Positions 42,320 to 54,754 of a stretch of DNA of 64,000 nt are shown here, piece by piece (within the stretch, counting starts at the first letter, position 1; the number at the start of each line of letters is the position of its first letter). This DNA is from JADGGV01 sp035715725 (lineage in GTDB: Bacteria > Gemmatimonadota > Gemmatimonadetes > Longimicrobiales > RSA9), in NCBI GenBank assembly GCA_035715725.1, contig DASTKT010000173.1:1-64000 (forward strand), in the 5' to 3' direction. The notes under the pieces are model-generated. The model saw only the letters and a list, made by a program, of their open reading frames with translations, had not been told where the DNA came from and did no database searches. The translations under genes were made by a program, and so were the position numbers.

Positions 42320-42955
42320 ATGACCGCCGAGACCCGCCCGACCCTGATCCTGGCCTCTCAGTCCCCGCGCCGCGCGCAGCTCCTCTCGATGCTCGGGCTC
42401 GACTTCGAGGTCCTGCCGGCGGACATCGACGAGAGCTACCGGCCGGGGGAGTGGCCCTCCGCCCACGCCCGCCGGCTCGCGGAGGAAAAGGCGCTGCGTG
42501 TGGCGGCGACGCGGCCCGAGGCCGTCGTGGTCGGGAGCGATACGGTCGTCGTCCTCGACGACGAGGTGCTCGGCAAGCCGCGCGACCCCGAGGAGGCGCT
42601 GCGCATGCTCATGCGCCTGCAGGGGCGCGAGCACAGAGTCGAGACGGGGATCGCCGTGGTGGGCCCGACGCCGGCGGGGAGCGCGCCCGGGCGGCGCCCC
42701 GAGCTGCGCAGCGGGGTGGAGGGCGTGGACGTCCGCTTCCGCGCGTTCGGCGACGACACGGCCCGGCAGTACATCGCCACGGGGGAGCCGCTCGACAAGG
42801 CCGGCGCCTACGGCATCCAGGGCCACGGCGCGACGCTGGTCGAGCGCATCGACGGCGATTTCTTCGCCGTCATGGGGCTGCCCATCGTCCGGATGATGGC
42901 GTTGCTGGAGGAGATCGGCTGGCGGTACAACTTCCGCGGACTGGAGCCGGTGTAG
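42320..42955 (+). CDS. maf: Maf-family nucleoside triphosphate pyrophosphatase
   Basis: 211 residues. Motifs are LILASQSPRRAQLLSMLGL at the N-terminus, DESYRPGEWP, LAEEKALRVA, VVGSDTVVVLDDEVLGKP and the late DKAGAYGIQGHGATLVERIDGDFF. Maf proteins hydrolyse dTTP, UTP or modified nucleotides and can slow septation (family knowledge). A short insertion (PTPAGSAPGRRPELRSG) lengthens the central loop. ATG at 42320, with mtnA two bases after its stop. Confidence 0.95.
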   Translation: MTAETRPTLILASQSPRRAQLLSMLGLDFEVLPADIDESYRPGEWPSAHARRLAEEKALRVAATRPEAVVVGSDTVVVLDDEVLGKPRDPEEALRMLMRLQGREHRVETGIAVVGPTPAGSAPGRRPELRSGVEGVDVRFRAFGDDTARQYIATGEPLDKAGAYGIQGHGATLVERIDGDFFAVMGLPIVRMMALLEEIGWRYNFRGLEPV

Positions 42956-42957
42956 CG

Positions 42958-44055
42958 ATGGACGTCCCCGAGAGCGTGCGTTGGGCCGTCGACGCCCGCG
43001 CGGTCGAGCTGCTGGACCAGACCCGGCTCCCCGAGGAGGAGCGCTGGATCGCCATCCGCGACGCCGCCGGGATGGCCGCCGCCATCCGCGAGATGCGCGT
43101 GCGAGGCGCGCCGGCCATCGGCGTCGCGGCGGCGATGGCGCTCGCGCTGGAGCTGGCGCAGGCGACGTCGCTCGCGCCGGAGGCGTTCCGCCGCCGGCTC
43201 GCGGACGCCGCGGCGACCCTCCGCTCGGCGCGCCCGACGGCGGCGAACCTGGCGTGGGCCGTCGGCCGGCTCGTGGCGGTGGCGGAGGAGCACCGGGACG
43301 CGGCGCCGGGCGTCGTCGCGTGCAAGGTGTGGGGCGAGGCGGACCGGGTCCGCGCCGAGGACCGCGACATGTGCCGCCGGATCGGCGAGAACGCGCTCGA
43401 CCTCTTCCCGTCCGGCGCGCTGCGGGTCCTCACGCACTGCAACGCCGGCGCGCTGGCCACCGGCGGGATCGGCACGGCGCTGGCGGCGGTCTACCTGGCG
43501 CACGAGCGGGGCCGGGAGGTGCGCGTGTTCGCCCCGGAGGCGCGGCCGCTGCTGCAGGGGAGCCGGCTCACGGCGTGGGAGCTGAGCCGCGCCGGGATCC
43601 CCGTGACGCTGATCGTCGACTCGGCGGCGGCCGGGCTCATGGCCGCGGGGCGGGTCGACCTCGCCATCGTGGGCGCGGACCGGGTCGCGGCGAACGGCGA
43701 CGTCGCCAACAAGGTCGGCACCTACGCGCTGGCGGTGCTGGCGGCGCGGCACGGGATCCCGTTCTACGTCGCGGCCCCGTCGAGCACCGTGGACCTGGCC
43801 ACGCCGACCGGCGCCGACATCCCGATCGAGGAGCGGGACCCGGACGAGGTGCGGCGCGGCTTCGGCCGGCTCACCGCGCCGCCCGGCGTGGACGTCTGGG
43901 CGCCGGCGTTCGACGTGACGCCGGCGGAGCTGGTGACGGCGCTCGTCACGGACCGCGGCGTGGCGCGGCCGCCGTACCGCGAGTCGCTCGTCGGGCTGTT
44001 CGGGGAGGGCCGCCCCGGGACCGGGGCGGCCGCAGCGGAGGGCGGTGCGGCATGA
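42958..44055 (+). CDS. mtnA: Methylthioribose-1-phosphate isomerase MtnA
   Basis: Isomerises methylthioribose-1-phosphate to the ribulose form in methionine salvage. The 365-residue protein has IREMRVRGAPAIGVAAA, the catalytic Cys in LTHCNAGALATGGIGTALA, EARPLLQGSRLTAWEL and the catalytic Asp in IVGADRVAANGDVANKVGTY. No other mtn genes are in the window. The last codons overlap the glpK start (ATGA). Confidence 0.95.
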   Translation: MDVPESVRWAVDARAVELLDQTRLPEEERWIAIRDAAGMAAAIREMRVRGAPAIGVAAAMALALELAQATSLAPEAFRRRLADAAATLRSARPTAANLAWAVGRLVAVAEEHRDAAPGVVACKVWGEADRVRAEDRDMCRRIGENALDLFPSGALRVLTHCNAGALATGGIGTALAAVYLAHERGREVRVFAPEARPLLQGSRLTAWELSRAGIPVTLIVDSAAAGLMAAGRVDLAIVGADRVAANGDVANKVGTYALAVLAARHGIPFYVAAPSSTVDLATPTGADIPIEERDPDEVRRGFGRLTAPPGVDVWAPAFDVTPAELVTALVTDRGVARPPYRESLVGLFGEGRPGTGAAAAEGGAA

Positions 44056-45554
44056 GCTCGATCCTGGCCATCGATCAGGGGACCACGGGCACGACCTGCC
44101 TCGTGCTGGACGAGCACAGCGAGGTCCGCGCCCGGGCGTACTCGGAGTTCACGCAGCACTACCCGGAGCCCGGCTGGGTCGAGCACGACCCGGAGGAGAT
44201 CTGGGAGGTGACGCTGCGGGTGGCGCGCGACGCGCTGCGGGAGGCGGAGCGCGCGGGCGTCGCGCCCGCCGTCGCCATCGGCATCACGAACCAGCGCGAG
44301 ACGGTCGTGCTCTGGGACCGGGCGACCGGAAGGCCACTCCACCGTGCCATCGTCTGGCAGGATCGGCGCACCGCGGCGCGCTGCCGGCAGCTCCGGGAGG
44401 ATGGGCTGGAGCCGTGGGTGCAGGAGCGCACCGGCCTCGTGCTCGACCCCTACTTCTCGGCGACGAAGCTCGGCTGGCTGCTCGACCACGTGCCCGGCGC
44501 GCGCGATCGCGCGCAGGCCGGCGAGCTGGCCGCCGGCACCATCGACAGCTGGCTCATCTGGAAGCTCACCGGCGGCCGCGTGCACGCGACGGACCCCACG
44601 AACGCCTCGCGCACGCTCCTCTACAACGTCGGCTCGCTGGCGTGGGACGACGACCTGCTCATGCTCTTCCGCGTGCCGCGCGAGCTGCTGCCCGAGGTGC
44701 GGCCGAGCCGCGGCGATTTCGGCGAGACCGAGCCGGCGCTCTTCGGCCGCCCGCTCCCCGTCCGCGGCGTGGCCGGCGACCAGCAGGCCGCGCTCTTCGG
44801 CCAGGGGTGCTGGACCGCCGGCCGCGCGAAAAATACGTACGGCACCGGTGCGTTCATGCTGCTGCACACCGGCGGCGAGCGCGTGGCCTCGGCGCACGGG
44901 CTGCTCACGACCGTCGCCTGCGACGCGCGCGGCGAGCCGGCGTACGCGCTCGAGGGCTCGATCTTCATCGCGGGCGCCGGCGTGCAGTGGCTGCGCGACG
45001 AGCTGGGTGTGATCACGTCGGCGGCGGAGACGGAGGGGCTCGCCGCCTCGCTCGCCTCCAACGACGGCGTCTACCTCGTGCCGGCCTTCGTCGGGCTGGG
45101 CGCGCCGCACTGGGAGGCGGAGGCGCGCGGCACGCTCGTCGGCATCACCCGCGGCACCACCCGCGCGCACCTGGCCCGCGCCGCCCTCGAGGCCATGGCG
45201 TACGGCACCCGCGACGTCCTGGACGCCATGGCGGCCGACTCCGGCGTGCCGCTCCAGGCGCTCGCCGTCGATGGCGGCGCCGCCCAGAACGACTGGCTCA
45301 TGCAGTTCCAGGCCGACGTGCTCGACGTGCCCGTGCTGCGTCCCCGCATGGTCGAGACGACCGCGCTCGGCGCCGCCGGCCTCGCGGGCATCGGCGCCGG
45401 CGTCTGGCGCGACGGCGACGACTTCATCGGCGCGCGCGCCGAGCCCGCGACGTTCCAGCCAGGCATGCCCCCCGAAGAGCGGGACGCACTGCTGCGCGGG
45501 TGGCACCGCGCCGTCGGATCGGCGCTGGCCTGGGCCCGCGCCACCTATGCGTGA
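44052..45554 (+). CDS. glpK: Glycerol kinase GlpK
   Basis: Phosphorylates glycerol to glycerol-3-phosphate. The 500 residues show the FGGY-kinase motifs ILAIDQGTTGTTCLVLD, ITNQRETVVLWDRATG, AIVWQDRRTAARC, the phosphate loop YGTGAFMLLHTGG, and ALAVDGGAAQNDWLMQFQAD near the C-terminus. Normal length for the family. Its usual neighbours glpF and glpD are absent. The start overlaps the mtnA stop and its stop overlaps the next start by 8 bases, so it is embedded in the operon. Confidence 0.96.
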   Translation: MSSILAIDQGTTGTTCLVLDEHSEVRARAYSEFTQHYPEPGWVEHDPEEIWEVTLRVARDALREAERAGVAPAVAIGITNQRETVVLWDRATGRPLHRAIVWQDRRTAARCRQLREDGLEPWVQERTGLVLDPYFSATKLGWLLDHVPGARDRAQAGELAAGTIDSWLIWKLTGGRVHATDPTNASRTLLYNVGSLAWDDDLLMLFRVPRELLPEVRPSRGDFGETEPALFGRPLPVRGVAGDQQAALFGQGCWTAGRAKNTYGTGAFMLLHTGGERVASAHGLLTTVACDARGEPAYALEGSIFIAGAGVQWLRDELGVITSAAETEGLAASLASNDGVYLVPAFVGLGAPHWEAEARGTLVGITRGTTRAHLARAALEAMAYGTRDVLDAMAADSGVPLQALAVDGGAAQNDWLMQFQADVLDVPVLRPRMVETTALGAAGLAGIGAGVWRDGDDFIGARAEPATFQPGMPPEERDALLRGWHRAVGSALAWARATYA

Positions 45555-46026
45555 GCCGCCGATCCGCATCGCGGTGTGCGGCGCGAGCCGGCCGCCCGAA
45601 GGCCTCCTCGCCGCGGCCAACGAGGTCGGCCGCCGCGTCGCCGAGGCGGGCGCCGTCCTGCTTTGCGGCGGGCTCGGCGGCGTCATGGAGGCCGCGGCTC
45701 GCGGCGCCGACTCCGCCGGCGGCCTGACGATCGGCTTCCTCCCCGGCTCCTCCGCCGCCGACGCGAACCCGCACATCCACATCCCGCTCCCGACCGGGCT
45801 CGGCGAAGCCCGCAACGTGCTCGTCGTGCGCACCGCCGACGCCGTGATCGCCGTCGGCGGCGAGTGGGGGACGCTCTCCGAGGTGGCGTTCGCGCGCAAG
45901 GTCGGCGTGCCGGTGGTGCTCCTCGAGCCCGGCCGCTTCGCCGACCTCGGGCTCGAGGTCGCCGACACCGCCGAGGAGAGCGTGCGCCTCGCCCTCCACC
46001 ACGCGCGCCGCGAGAGGATGCGGTGA
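45547..46026 (+). CDS. LOG-family-like Rossmann protein (TIGR00725-type)
   Basis: 159 residues resembling the lysine-decarboxylase-like/LOG fold: IAVCGASRPPEGLL, AVLLCGGLGGVMEAAARGA, GLTIGFLPG, LPTGLGEARNVLVVRTADA, and VGGEWGTLSEVAFARKVG, a variant of the PGGxGTxxE motif. LOG proteins release cytokinin bases or cleave nucleotide 5'-monophosphates; this shorter branch is uncharacterised. It overlaps glpK by 8 bases and the next gene by 4. Confidence 0.85.
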   Translation: MREPPIRIAVCGASRPPEGLLAAANEVGRRVAEAGAVLLCGGLGGVMEAAARGADSAGGLTIGFLPGSSAADANPHIHIPLPTGLGEARNVLVVRTADAVIAVGGEWGTLSEVAFARKVGVPVVLLEPGRFADLGLEVADTAEESVRLALHHARRERMR

Positions 46027-46601
46027 GCGCGCTGCTCCTGGCCGTCGCGCTCCCGCTCGCCGGCTGCCCCGTGCCGGCGTGCGCCGCGCGCCTCGGCGCG
46101 CCCGGGCCGGTGGGCTCGGTGACTTCCGCCGCCGCGGCGCCGCTCGCGCCGGTGCCCCCCGGCGCGACGCCGGCCGCCGCCTCGCTCCGGCCGGCGCAGC
46201 TCCCGCCGTCGCTGCGGCTCGAGGGATCGCCGAGGCTGCGCGGGGCCGAGCCGCTCGCCGCCGTCCCGCGGCGCGCCGCGGCGCCGTATCCCGGCCCGCG
46301 CCGCTGGGCTCGCGCCGCCGACCTCGGACCGCCGGGCACGGTCCGCGCCCGCCCGCCGGGCGAGGACAAGCTCAAGCACTTCTTCATGTCCTTCGCGATC
46401 ACGAGCGTCGGCTACGGCGTGGCGCGGCTCGCGCTGGACCACGGCCCTGCGGTCGTCGCCGCCAGCGCCGGCGGCGCGCTCGCCGGGATCGGCAAGGAGG
46501 CGTACGATGCCCGCACCGGCGGCGACGCCAGCGTGGGCGACCTGGCCTGGGACGCCCTCGGGATCGGCGTCGGCACCGCCCTCAACACGCAGATCCGCTG
46601 A
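46023..46601 (+). CDS. YfiM-like (DUF2279) lipoprotein
   Basis: 192 residues. GTG at 46023 overlaps the previous stop (GTGA) and opens a lipoprotein signal with lipobox LPLAGC. A Pro/Ala-rich linker leads to a C-terminal domain with DKLKHFFMSFAITSVGYGVA, then GIGKEAYDARTGGDASVGDL and AWDALGIGVGTAL, matching the YfiM/DUF2279 layout (D-x-x-x-H and KE-x-x-D). Role unknown. Confidence 0.75.
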   Translation: MSALLLAVALPLAGCPVPACAARLGAPGPVGSVTSAAAAPLAPVPPGATPAAASLRPAQLPPSLRLEGSPRLRGAEPLAAVPRRAAAPYPGPRRWARAADLGPPGTVRARPPGEDKLKHFFMSFAITSVGYGVARLALDHGPAVVAASAGGALAGIGKEAYDARTGGDASVGDLAWDALGIGVGTALNTQIR

Positions 46602-46687
46602 CGCGGCGCCGCGGCGGACCCGCGACGCCGCGGCCGGGACGCGCCCCCGCTTGGCGTCGTCCCCCCTCTCCGCCTAGATTCCTGGCC

Positions 46688-47104
46688 GTGGAAATCCTCG
46701 TGATCGTCATCGTGGCCGCCGCCGCCGTGGCGGCCGTCTTCTATCCGCTGCTCACGCGACGCGGCGCCGCTGCTTCCGGCGACCTCGACGTCCCGGAGCG
46801 CGCCGCCCCGGCGGAGGGCCGGGAGCCGCGTACCGTCGACGCACCGCGGGCCGCGGATACCGGGCCCTCGCCCGCGGCGCCCGCGGCGTCCTCGGCGCCA
46901 ACCGCCGCCGCTCCGCCCCGGACGCGCGCCGCCCGCGCCGACGACGAGCTCGAAGCCGAGGTGCTCCGCTACCGCGACGCCCTGCGCGCCGGCACGGTCT
47001 GCGAGTACTGCCGGCAGGCCAACCCGCCCGGAAGCCGCTTCTGCTACGAGTGCGGCCAGCGGCTCGAGACGCCCGCGCCCCGCGGAGCCACCCCCGAAAC
47101 GTGA
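46688..47104 (+). CDS. Membrane-anchored zinc-ribbon protein
   Basis: 138 residues: one N-terminal helix (ILVIVIVAAAAVAAVFYPLL), an Ala/Pro-rich linker, and a C-terminal zinc ribbon with CEYC and CYEC 15 residues apart (GTVCEYCRQANPPGSRFCYE). The stretch DDELEAEVLRYRDALRAG before it is helical. GTG at 46688 was chosen because the helix begins at once. Last gene of the operon; its stop lies in a terminator hairpin. Function unknown. Confidence 0.72.
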   Translation: MEILVIVIVAAAAVAAVFYPLLTRRGAAASGDLDVPERAAPAEGREPRTVDAPRAADTGPSPAAPAASSAPTAAAPPRTRAARADDELEAEVLRYRDALRAGTVCEYCRQANPPGSRFCYECGQRLETPAPRGATPET

Positions 47105-47130
47105 GCGGCGCCGGAAGCTCCGGCGCCGCT
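47104..47130 (+). terminator. Perfect 12-bp hairpin touching the operon's last stop codon
   Basis: AGCGGCGCCGGA (47104-47115), loop AGC, and its complement (47119-47130) begin on the last base of the TGA. No T run follows. It lies between this operon and the convergent sodA. Confidence 0.55.
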
Positions 47131-47192
47131 GATCCTCCGACCGTCGGCCGGAGTGACCGGTTCGCCGCGGCCTCGCGCCGCGGCCACTCGCC

Positions 47193-47816
47193 TCACCGCC
47201 CGGCCACCTGGCCGTACCCCTTCGCCACCTCGTCCCAGTTCACCACGTTCCACCACGCCTTGATGTAGTCCGGGCGCGCGTTCTTGTACTTCAGGTAATA
47301 TGCGTGCTCCCAGACGTCGATCCCCAGGATCGGCGTCTTCCCCTCCATGATCGGCGTGTCCTGGTTCGGCGTGCTCGCGATCGAGAGCGCCCCGCCCGCC
47401 CCCGGCACCAGCCACGCCCACCCCGAGCCGAACCGCCCCGCGGCCGCCTTCGAGAACTGGTCCTTGAACGCGTCGAACGACCCGAACGAGCGGCCGATCG
47501 CGTCCGCCAGCGCCCCGCTCGGCGCGCCGCCCCCCTCCGGCGACATCCACAGCCAGAACGCGTTGTGGTTCACGTAGCCGCCGCCGTTGTTGCGCACCGT
47601 CGTCCGGATGTCCTCCGGCACCTGATCCAGGCTCCGAAGGATCTCCTCCGCCGGTTTCCCCTGCCACTCCGGGTGCTTCTCCAGCGCGGCGTTCAGGTTG
47701 TTCGTGTAGGCGGCGTGGTGCTTGTCGTGGTGGTAGTGCATGGTCTCGGCGTCGATGTGCGGCTCGAGCGCCTCGTAGGGGTACGGCAGATCCGGGAGCT
47801 TGAACGGGTAGGCCAT
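47193..47816 (-). CDS. sodA: Superoxide dismutase, Mn-type
   Basis: 207 residues. Metal ligands are visible: His in EPHIDAETMHYHHDKHH, His in GGGYVNHNAFWLWM, and Asp and His in GIDVWEHAYYLKYKN. The Gln in TPNQDTPIMEG is at the position typical of Mn enzymes, where Fe enzymes place it elsewhere. ATG at 47816 has GAGGAGGAAGCG upstream. No signal peptide, so cytosolic. The PerR-like regulator in this window is a plausible but unproven controller. Confidence 0.95.
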   Translation of the reverse strand: MAYPFKLPDLPYPYEALEPHIDAETMHYHHDKHHAAYTNNLNAALEKHPEWQGKPAEEILRSLDQVPEDIRTTVRNNGGGYVNHNAFWLWMSPEGGGAPSGALADAIGRSFGSFDAFKDQFSKAAAGRFGSGWAWLVPGAGGALSIASTPNQDTPIMEGKTPILGIDVWEHAYYLKYKNARPDYIKAWWNVVNWDEVAKGYGQVAGR

Positions 47817-48130
47817 CGCTTCCTCCTCGCGTACGCCCCGGGCCCTCCCGGGGACGGTTGACACGTGCGTCGCATCCTCCTTCAGACACGGACCTCGGTG
47901 AACGGCAGACATTGGCCTCTCCACCCCGCCCGCGCAACCCCGCCCGCGCCGGCCCGGCGACGACGCCGGCGCGCCGGCGCCGCCCGGCCGCATACCCGTC
48001 CCTGAGCCTACCTCGTTCCGGCTCCCCGGCCCCCGGCCCGGCGCCGCCCGGCCGCCACCGCACCCCTTGCGCCAGGAGGCCGCATTCGGTAATTCTTCGG
48101 GGCGGCGCGCCCACCCCAACCCGGCACCCC
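47817..48130. other. 314-bp divergent gap between sodA and threonine aldolase
   Basis: It holds the sodA ribosome site and a short hairpin (CCCCGGG 47836-47842 with 47847-47853) in the sodA leader. A plus-strand TTGACA lies at 47858, with only TTCAGA where a -10 should be. The right half is very C-rich and has no visible gene or ribosome site before ATG 48131. Confidence 0.45.
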
Positions 48131-49153
48131 ATGATCGATCTCCGAAGCGACACCGTCACCCGCCCGACGCCAGCCATGCGCGAGGTCATCGCGCGGGCAG
48201 AGGTCGGCGACGACTCTCTCGGCGACGACCCGACGGTCCGTCGCCTCGAGGAGTGCGTGGCGGAGCTGCTCGGCAAGGAGGCGGCGGTCTTCTTCCCGAG
48301 CGGGATCATGGCCAACGAGACGGCACTGCTGGTGCTGGCGGCGCCGGGGAGCGAGGTGATCGTCGAGGCGACGTCGCACTACGCCGACTGGGAGGACGGC
48401 GCGCCGTCGCACTGGGCCGGCGTCCAGCTTCGGGGCGTGGCGGCGCCGGACGGGCTGCTCACGCCCGAGCTGGTGGAGGGGGCGATCCGGGCGCCGAGCC
48501 GCTATCAGCCGCGGACGTCGCTCGTGTGCGTCGAGAACACACACAACGCCGCCGGCGGGCGGATCCTGCCGCTCGCGACGATGCGCCAGATCCGCCGCGT
48601 GGCCGAGCGCCACGGGCTGCCGGTCCACCTGGACGGCGCGCGCCTGTGGAACGCGTCCGTGGCCACCGGCGTCCCGGAGGCCGACTTCGCGGCCACGGCC
48701 GACACGGTGATGGTGACGCTGTCGAAGGGGCTGGGATGCCCGGTCGGCTCGCTCCTGGCCGGGACGCGGGACGCCATGGAGCGGGCGTGGCGGATCCGCC
48801 GGCGCCTCGGCGGCAACATGCGGCAGGCGGGGCTCCTGGCCGCGGCCGGGCTCTATGCGCTGGACCACCATCGCGCCCGGCTGGCGGACGATCATGCCCG
48901 CGCCCGGCGGCTCGCCGAGCGCCTCGGCGCCACGGCCGGCGTACGCGTCGTGCCGCCCGAGACGAACATCGTGATGATCGAGATCGTGCGGGACGGGCTC
49001 GACGCGGCGGCGCTCGTCGCCGCGCTGGCGGAGCGGGGCGTGCGGACGACCGTGTTCACCTCGCGGCGCGTCCGCGCGATCACGCACATGGACGTGGACG
49101 ACGCCGACATCGACGCTGCCGCCCGGGCGATCGCCGAAGTCGTGGGCGGCTAG
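48131..49153 (+). CDS. ltaE: Low-specificity L-threonine aldolase
   Basis: Cleaves threonine or allo-threonine to glycine and acetaldehyde with PLP. The 340 residues start MIDLRSDTVTRPTPAMREV, with VFFPSGIMANETALL, ENTHNAAGGRILPLA, VHLDGARLWNASVATG and the PLP-lysine VMVTLSKGLGCPVGSLL. Length is usual. The start shown gives the standard N-terminus, although no Shine-Dalgarno is seen. Confidence 0.94.
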   Translation: MIDLRSDTVTRPTPAMREVIARAEVGDDSLGDDPTVRRLEECVAELLGKEAAVFFPSGIMANETALLVLAAPGSEVIVEATSHYADWEDGAPSHWAGVQLRGVAAPDGLLTPELVEGAIRAPSRYQPRTSLVCVENTHNAAGGRILPLATMRQIRRVAERHGLPVHLDGARLWNASVATGVPEADFAATADTVMVTLSKGLGCPVGSLLAGTRDAMERAWRIRRRLGGNMRQAGLLAAAGLYALDHHRARLADDHARARRLAERLGATAGVRVVPPETNIVMIEIVRDGLDAAALVAALAERGVRTTVFTSRRVRAITHMDVDDADIDAAARAIAEVVGG

Positions 49154-49179
49154 CGGTCGGCGGCGGCGAAAATCGGCAA

Positions 49180-49236
49180 AACGCTGCGGGTCCGCGGGCG
49201 CCAGGAGCGGCCCTGCGGATCTTGTCCCGCAGCGTT
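49180..49236 (+). other. Nested inverted repeat upstream of recA
   Basis: AACGCTGCGGG (49180-49190) pairs exactly with CCCGCAGCGTT (49226-49236). Inside, TCCGC (49191-49195) pairs with GCGGA (49215-49219). It could end the aldolase transcript or form a structured region about 145 bases before recA. No E. coli-type LexA box (CTGT-N8-ACAG) is present in this 227-bp gap. Confidence 0.55.
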
Positions 49237-49380
49237 ATCGAAACGGCCGAAATGCCGCTTGCCGCAACGGAAAACGCGAGCATCTTGCTGCACGTCCGGG
49301 CGGAAACCTGCGTCCGCGCACGGGGTACTGAACGGGGCCGAAAATCGGGCGAGCTTCCATCCCACAGAACAGGCGGAGAC

Positions 49381-50433
<1,053 letters not shown>

Positions 50434-50465
50434 GCCGGCTCGACCGCGCGGATCGGGAAATCGGG

Positions 50466-50494
50466 AAAAGGCCCCGGCTCGTCCGGGGCCTTTT
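50466..50494. terminator. Bidirectional Rho-independent terminator
   Basis: AAAAGGCCCCGG (50466-50477), loop CTCGT, and its complement CCGGGGCCTTTT (50483-50494) form a perfect 12-bp stem with A on one side and T on the other. It should stop both recA and the convergent dehydrogenase gene. Confidence 0.92.
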
Positions 50495-50501
50495 CGCACC
50501 C

Positions 50502-51584
50502 CTACGCCGGCCCCTCTCCCCCGGTGACGAGCAGCACCTCCCCCGTGATGTAGCTCGAGCACGATGGCGCCGCGAGAAACACGTACGCCGGCGCCACCTC
50601 CTCCGGCTGCGCCGGGCGCTTCATCGGCGAGTCCGCCCCGAACTGCTGCACCGCCTCCGCGGGCGCGTCGGCGGGGTTCAGCGGCGTCCACACCGGTCCC
50701 GGCGCCACGCCGTTCACGCGGATCCCCTTCTCGACCAGGTTGTGCGCCAGCGCCCGCGTGAACGAGTTGATCGCGCCCTTCGTGCTCGCGTAGTCGATCA
50801 GGCCCGCGCTCCCCTCGAACGCCGTGATCGACGACGTGTTCAGGATCACGCTCCCCGCCCGCAGGTGCGGGAGCGCCGCCTTCACCATGTGGAAGTAGCC
50901 GTAGATGTTCGTCTTGAACGTCCGGTCCCACTGCTCCTCGCTGATGTCCTCGACCGAGCCCTGGTGCTCCTGGAACGCCGCGTTGTTCACCAGGACGTCG
51001 AGCTGGCCGAGCTCGCCCACCGTCCGGTCCACGGCGTCGCGGCAGAACCGCGGCTCGGTCACGTCGCCGGGGATGAGGATGCAGCGCCGCCCCTCCGCCT
51101 CCACCGCGCGCTTCGTCTCGGCCGCGTCCTGGTGCTCCGAGAGGTAGACGGCGGCGACGTCCGCGCCTTCCCGCGCATACAGCACCGCCACCGCGCGTCC
51201 GATCCCCGAGTCCGCCCCCGTGATCAGCGCCACCATCCCCTTCAACTTGTCCGATCCCCTGTACGTCGGCGCCTGGTACCTCGGCCGGGGCTCGAGCTCC
51301 GCCTCGATCCCGGGCTTCTCCTGATGCTGTTTCGGCAAGGGATTCGTCGGCTCCCGCCGGCCGTCCCCCGGCTGCACAGCGCCGCCCTTCTCCTCCTCCC
51401 CCCGGGCCTCGCGTGCCTCCCGTCGTGCCTCCGCGCGCCGCTGGATCTCCCGGTACTCCTCCGCCGTCTCTTCGCCCTGGCGCCGCCACGCCGCGGTGGC
51501 CCCGCCCTCCGGCTCGGTCCGCTCCCGTGCCGGCGCGGCGGGGGACGCCTTCATCCGTTCCCGGTTCCGGTTGTCGTCGGCCAT
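50502..51584 (-). CDS. Short-chain dehydrogenase (YghA/glucose-dehydrogenase-like)
   Basis: 360 residues. An unusual charged N-terminal extension of about 95 residues (RREAREARGEEEKGG) is followed by PLPKQHQEKPGIEAE, typical of the YghA-like branch, then the NAD(P) motif ITGADSGIGRAVA, LVNNAAFQEH, the active SSITAFEG and YASTKGAINSF, and the ending ITGEVLLVTGGEGPA. Substrate unknown. ATG at 51584 has AGGAGG upstream. Further upstream the frame is open only as antisense of alaS. Confidence 0.88.
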   Translation of the reverse strand: MADDNRNRERMKASPAAPARERTEPEGGATAAWRRQGEETAEEYREIQRRAEARREAREARGEEEKGGAVQPGDGRREPTNPLPKQHQEKPGIEAELEPRPRYQAPTYRGSDKLKGMVALITGADSGIGRAVAVLYAREGADVAAVYLSEHQDAAETKRAVEAEGRRCILIPGDVTEPRFCRDAVDRTVGELGQLDVLVNNAAFQEHQGSVEDISEEQWDRTFKTNIYGYFHMVKAALPHLRAGSVILNTSSITAFEGSAGLIDYASTKGAINSFTRALAHNLVEKGIRVNGVAPGPVWTPLNPADAPAEAVQQFGADSPMKRPAQPEEVAPAYVFLAAPSCSSYITGEVLLVTGGEGPA

Positions 51585-51755
51585 CGTGCCTCCTGGTTGA
51601 TGCCACGCGCCGCCGGCCCCGCAGTGCAACGACCGGGCCCGACCGCGGATCGCGTCCGCTTCTTCGGGGTCGTATATTATCGAGCTGTTCACGCGTCCCG
51701 CGGGCTCGGCCGGGCCCCGCCCGCGCGACCCGTCCCGAGATCCGATCGAGCGCCC

Positions 51756-54430
<2,675 letters not shown>

Positions 54431-54434
<4 letters not shown>

Positions 54435-54754
54435 CCTCGGTCGCGGCCACGCTCGAGTGGCTGGACGCCCGCACGCCGGCGCCGCCCCCGGAGCTGCGCT
54501 CGCGCATGGCCGACGCGCTCGCGCCGGCGCAGACGCTCCCCGGCGCGCTGGCGGAGGCCGCGCTCTCCTGCCTCCAGGCCGCGCTCGCCCGCGGCGGCGA
54601 CCGGGCCGCCGCGCTCGACCTGCTCGCCGCCGATGCGCTGCTCACCTACGCGATGGAAGCCGCCGCCGAGGCCGGCGCCGAGGCGCTGGCGGCCGCCGCC
54701 GACGCGTACGGGTCCGCCCGCCTCGCCGCCCTGCGGCCGGAGAGCCAGAAATGA
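54431..54754 (+). CDS. Small Ala-rich helical protein
   Basis: 107 residues, almost wholly helical and Ala/Leu-rich (LAEAALSCLQAALARGGD, AALDLLAADALLTYAME). GTG at 54431 overlaps the alaS stop and its own stop overlaps the gmhA start (ATGA), so its place in the operon is firm. It sits near where recX often lies between recA and alaS in other bacteria, but shows no RecX pattern. No family recognised. Confidence 0.7.

Noticed and set aside
47858..47886. Plus-strand promoter with consensus TTGACA before threonine aldolase
   Set aside because: At 17 bases the -10 would be TTCAGA, too weak, and it is 270 bases from the start.
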